A stretch of DNA of 64,000 bases from the NCBI RefSeq assembly GCF_002024505.1, contig NZ_CP019402.1, positions 2,666,001 through 2,730,000 of the forward strand, written 5' to 3'. The stretch is from Plantibacter flavus (GTDB lineage: Bacteria > Actinomycetota > Actinomycetes > Actinomycetales > Microbacteriaceae). The notes beneath the pieces were generated by a model. The model saw nothing but the letters and a program-made list of their open reading frames with translations. It did no database searches and was not told the origin of the DNA. Below are positions 61,765-64,000 of the stretch, piece by piece. Positions within the stretch are counted from its first letter, which is position 1; every line of letters begins with the position of its first letter. Position numbers and translations under genes: made by a program.

Positions 61765-61802
61765 CGACGACGACCGCCCGTTCCGACGGGCGGTCGTCGT
61801 CG
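61765..61802 (+). terminator. Terminator after kgd
   Basis: A perfect 17-bp stem CGACGACGACCGCCCGT / ACGGGCGGTCGTCGTCG with loop TCCG, 16 bases after the kgd stop. Confidence 0.85.
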
Positions 61803-61876
61803 TCTGCGTCGTCGTCTGGGCGCGGGTGGTCAGCACGGCGACAGTGATCCGTGCGTGGGCGGTGAGCCGCCGCCAA

Positions 61877-61882
61877 TAGGCT
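61877..61882 (+). promoter_or_regulatory. Leaderless -10 (TAGGCT) of the antiporter gene
   Basis: TAGGCT, six bases (GACGCC), then ATG 61889. Confidence 0.65.
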
Positions 61883-61888
61883 GACGCC

Positions 61889-63592
61889 ATGGACTTCGCA
61901 TTCCTCGCCGTCGTCGCGGTGGTGACCATCGTCGCGGTGGCCCGCTTCGCGAACAAGCTGCGCGTGGCAGCCCCGCTCATCCTCGTCCTGGTCGGGCTCG
62001 CCCTCAGCTATCTGCCGTTCGTGCCGGACGTCGAGGTCAAGCCGGAGTGGATCCTCGCCGGCGTGCTGCCACCGCTCCTCTATTCCGCCGCGGTCAACGT
62101 TCCCCTGGTCGACTTCCGCCGCAATCTCAAAGCGATCTCCGGACTCTCGGTCGTCCTCGTCGTGGTGTCGTCGGTCCTCATCGGCTGGATCCTGTCGACG
62201 ATCCTCCCCGACCTGAGCCTGGCCGCCGGCATCGCCCTCGGTGCCGTCGTCAGTCCGACCGACGCGGTCGCCGCGACCTCGATCGGTAAGCGGCTGGGCA
62301 TGCCGTCGCGACTCGTGAGCGTCCTCGAGGGCGAGAGCCTCGTGAACGACGCCTCGGCCCTGGTCCTCCTGCGCTCCGCCATCGCCGCGACCGCCGGCAC
62401 GGTCTCGCTGTGGGGTGTCCTGGGCGACTTCGCCTATGCCGTGGCGCTCGCGATCGCGATCGGGATCGTCGTCGGGTTCATCACGGTCCGGATCCGGTCC
62501 CGCCTCGGCGACCCGGTCCTCACGACGGTCATCTCCTTCGCCGTGCCGTTCATCGCGTATCTGCCCGCCGAGCACTTCCACGCTTCGGGCGTCCTGTCGG
62601 TCGTCGTCGCCGGACTCTACACCGGGCATCAGAGCGCGAAGTACTTCACCGCTCAGGACCGCATCAGCGAGCGCATCAACTGGCGGACGACGCAGTTCCT
62701 CCTCGAGAACGGGGTGTTCCTGCTCATGGGCCTCGAGCTCGAGGCCATCGTCTCGCAGGTGGAGCAGGACGACCTCGGCATCTGGTCGTCGATCGGCCTG
62801 GGGTTGCTGACCGCCAGCACCCTCATCGTCGTCCGCATCGTGTTCGTCGGCGTCCTCGTCTGGTCGTTGCGACGCGACGAACGGGAGGCCCTCTCCCGGC
62901 GCCCGAGGCTGGCGGAGGTCTCAGCACGTCTCGAGGAGCATCCGACGGAGAACGCGCGCTCAGCCAAGCGCAAGGCCGCCTTCTCGAGGTCGATCGCCCG
63001 GCGGAGCGCCGACCTGGACTTCCTGCAACGTGAGGGACTCGGGTGGCGCGGCGGCGCGGTGCTCGCCTGGGCGGGTATGCGTGGGGTCGTCACGATCGCG
63101 GCCGCGCAGTCGTTGCCGCTCGACACCCCGTATCGGGCGGAGCTGGTCCTCATCGCGTTCACGGTCGCGATCGTCACCCTGCTGCTCCAGGGCGGTTCCC
63201 TCCCGCTCGTCATCCGGCTGTCCCGGGTCGGCGGGACGGACGAGCAGGCCGCGATGGCGGAACTCGCCGGTCTCGTCGAGGAGATCTCGACCGTCGGTGT
63301 GGCCGCCCTCGACGACCCGCAGCTGCGCACGGACGGTGGCGAACCGTTCGACACCGCGGTCGTCGACCGGGTGCGTACGAGCAGCCTCATACGCGTCGAG
63401 TCGGCGGCGGAACGCACCGATGCCGGCGTGGGCCCGCACGAGCAGTTCCGACAACTGCGACGCCGAGTGCTCGACGCCGAACGCGACGCGCTCCTCGATG
63501 CGCGGGCGACCGGCAGCTACTCCTCCGAGGTACTGGCGAAGGCGCAGCGGATGCTGGACGTCGAGGAGTCACGCCTCGACGGTGCCGGCTGA
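61889..63592 (+). CDS. Na+/H+ antiporter (CPA1/NhaP type)
   Basis: A 567-residue cation/proton antiporter. About 12 helices fill residues 1-420. ALGAVVSPTDAVAATSIGKR and LEGESLVNDASALVLL carry the conserved Asp residues of the ion site. WAGMRGVVTIAAAQSLPLD is the late family signature. A polar cytoplasmic tail of about 130 residues follows. It exports Na+ (or K+) in exchange for protons and helps pH and salt balance. Confidence 0.92.
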   Translation: MDFAFLAVVAVVTIVAVARFANKLRVAAPLILVLVGLALSYLPFVPDVEVKPEWILAGVLPPLLYSAAVNVPLVDFRRNLKAISGLSVVLVVVSSVLIGWILSTILPDLSLAAGIALGAVVSPTDAVAATSIGKRLGMPSRLVSVLEGESLVNDASALVLLRSAIAATAGTVSLWGVLGDFAYAVALAIAIGIVVGFITVRIRSRLGDPVLTTVISFAVPFIAYLPAEHFHASGVLSVVVAGLYTGHQSAKYFTAQDRISERINWRTTQFLLENGVFLLMGLELEAIVSQVEQDDLGIWSSIGLGLLTASTLIVVRIVFVGVLVWSLRRDEREALSRRPRLAEVSARLEEHPTENARSAKRKAAFSRSIARRSADLDFLQREGLGWRGGAVLAWAGMRGVVTIAAAQSLPLDTPYRAELVLIAFTVAIVTLLLQGGSLPLVIRLSRVGGTDEQAAMAELAGLVEEISTVGVAALDDPQLRTDGGEPFDTAVVDRVRTSSLIRVESAAERTDAGVGPHEQFRQLRRRVLDAERDALLDARATGSYSSEVLAKAQRMLDVEESRLDGAG

Positions 63593-63608
63593 TGCCGTCG
63601 GTCGGCCG

Positions 63609-63860
63609 TCAGGCGCTCTCGTGGGTGGCCTGGGTGGCCCGCAGCGACGCGAGGACCTGGTTCTTCAGGTCTTCGGGTGCCGTCTCCTTGCACGCCCGCT
63701 GGACGGCCTCGGTGAGGGTCTGGGCGACGAGCGCCTCGTTCTGACACTCCGGGCAGTTCGCGAGGTGCTCGCGGATGTCGGCGGCCTCCGTCTTGCACAC
63801 CTCGTGACGGAGGTACTCCTCCAGGTCTCGCTTGGCCTTGTCGCAGCCGCAGTCGCTCAT
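63609..63860 (-). CDS. rsrA: Mycothiol-system anti-sigma factor (RsrA-like)
   Basis: An 83-residue zinc-binding anti-sigma factor. The ZAS motif is H32-x3-C36-x2-C39 in [11 protein letters not shown], with further cysteines at 4, 6 and 22. In the Streptomyces homologue, thiol oxidation frees SigR to activate disulfide-stress genes. Its ATG overlaps the sigma-factor stop by four bases, so the pair is made together. Confidence 0.92.
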   Translation of the reverse strand: MSDCGCDKAKRDLEEYLRHEVCKTEAADIREHLANCPECQNEALVAQTLTEAVQRACKETAPEDLKNQVLASLRATQATHESA

Positions 63861-64000
63861 TTCTTGCTCCCCTGCTTCGTCACGGTGAACCCCCGGGACG
63901 AGGCGTAATCGGCCAACAGGTCGCGGAGGAGTCGTCGGCCACGGTGCAGACGACTCATCACGGTCCCGATGGGCGTTTTCATGATGTCGGCGATCTCCTG
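63857..64000 (-). CDS. sigR: ECF sigma factor SigR, C-terminal end (cut by window edge)
   Basis: Only the last 47 codons are present. They show the region 4.2 helix-turn-helix [20 protein letters not shown] followed by [13 protein letters not shown], which is nearly invariant in SigR/SigH. A tail of about 15 residues precedes the stop. Gene order sigR-rsrA confirms the call. Confidence 0.92.
   Translation of the reverse strand, partial: QEIADIMKTPIGTVMSRLHRGRRLLRDLLADYASSRGFTVTKQGSKK

Noticed and set aside
57811..61980. 1389-codon minus-strand open frame opposite kgd
   Set aside because: Antisense shadow; the residues are Leu/Arg/Asp/Val-rich without domain motifs, while the plus strand carries the complete kgd.

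Overview
The window is high-GC actinobacterial DNA, most likely from a Microbacteriaceae-type organism. The pointers are a fused 2-oxoglutarate decarboxylase/succinyltransferase (kgd), a GuaB1-type GMP reductase, a mycothiol-type SigR/RsrA pair at the right edge, a DUF3097 protein, and genes that are often leaderless. I see no rRNA, tRNA, CRISPR array, transposase or phage gene. Coding density is very high and no gap between genes exceeds 300 bases.

Layout. 1-4.8 kb: an M1 metallopeptidase (cut by the left edge) coupled to a Pls/PosA-type single-module peptide synthetase, divergent from gabT. 6.3-14.1 kb: an inverted-repeat element, DUF3097, a gamma-glutamyl-GABA hydrolase-like enzyme, a TPM-domain protein with PspA, then arginase-like / disulfide oxidoreductase / HEXXH-protein genes in an overlapping operon. 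14.2-14.6 kb: a short siderophore-interacting protein under an iron box. 14.9-19.9 kb: a five-gene peptide/nickel-type ABC importer. 20-30.4 kb: a second such importer on the minus strand, with an FMN monooxygenase, an amidase and a methyltransferase, which looks like an uptake-and-degradation unit. 30.5-35.5 kb: acetyltransferase, uracil-DNA glycosylase, S51 peptidase, phosphoribosyltransferase, MFS pump, SDR. 35.7-38.6 kb: metY-metX. 38.6-41.7 kb: a translationally coupled two-component operon with an extra membrane protein. 41.4-42.8 kb: a more AT-rich, probably acquired pair encoding a halocin C8-like secreted precursor and a small membrane protein. 42.8-45.7 kb: MFS pump, thiamine-binding protein, GT87 glycosyltransferase. 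45.8-48.9 kb: a flavin-based electron-transfer cluster. 49-56.4 kb: NnrD, old yellow enzyme, two CNNM/CorC proteins, MFS plus LysR, a small hypothetical. 56.4-64 kb: guaB1, kgd, Na+/H+ antiporter, rsrA, sigR (cut by the right edge).

Most notable: (1) the halocin C8-like ORF has no stop codon before a perfect 15-bp hairpin and reads on 282 bases antisense into the response regulator; (2) at least thirteen genes have a TANNNT hexamer exactly 6 or 7 bases before the start codon, the signature of leaderless transcription; (3) the same promoter logic implies that the FMN monooxygenase starts at an AUC codon behind a perfect Shine-Dalgarno; (4) two families of intergenic repeats, one of inverted 20-mers at 6.3 and 37.1 kb and one 22-mer placed just behind the stop codons of four minus-strand genes; (5) an ApbE / FMN-lipoprotein / NqrB-like reductase cluster; (6) the Pls/PosA synthetase with its coupled peptidase. 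All function calls come from reading motifs; no database search was run.
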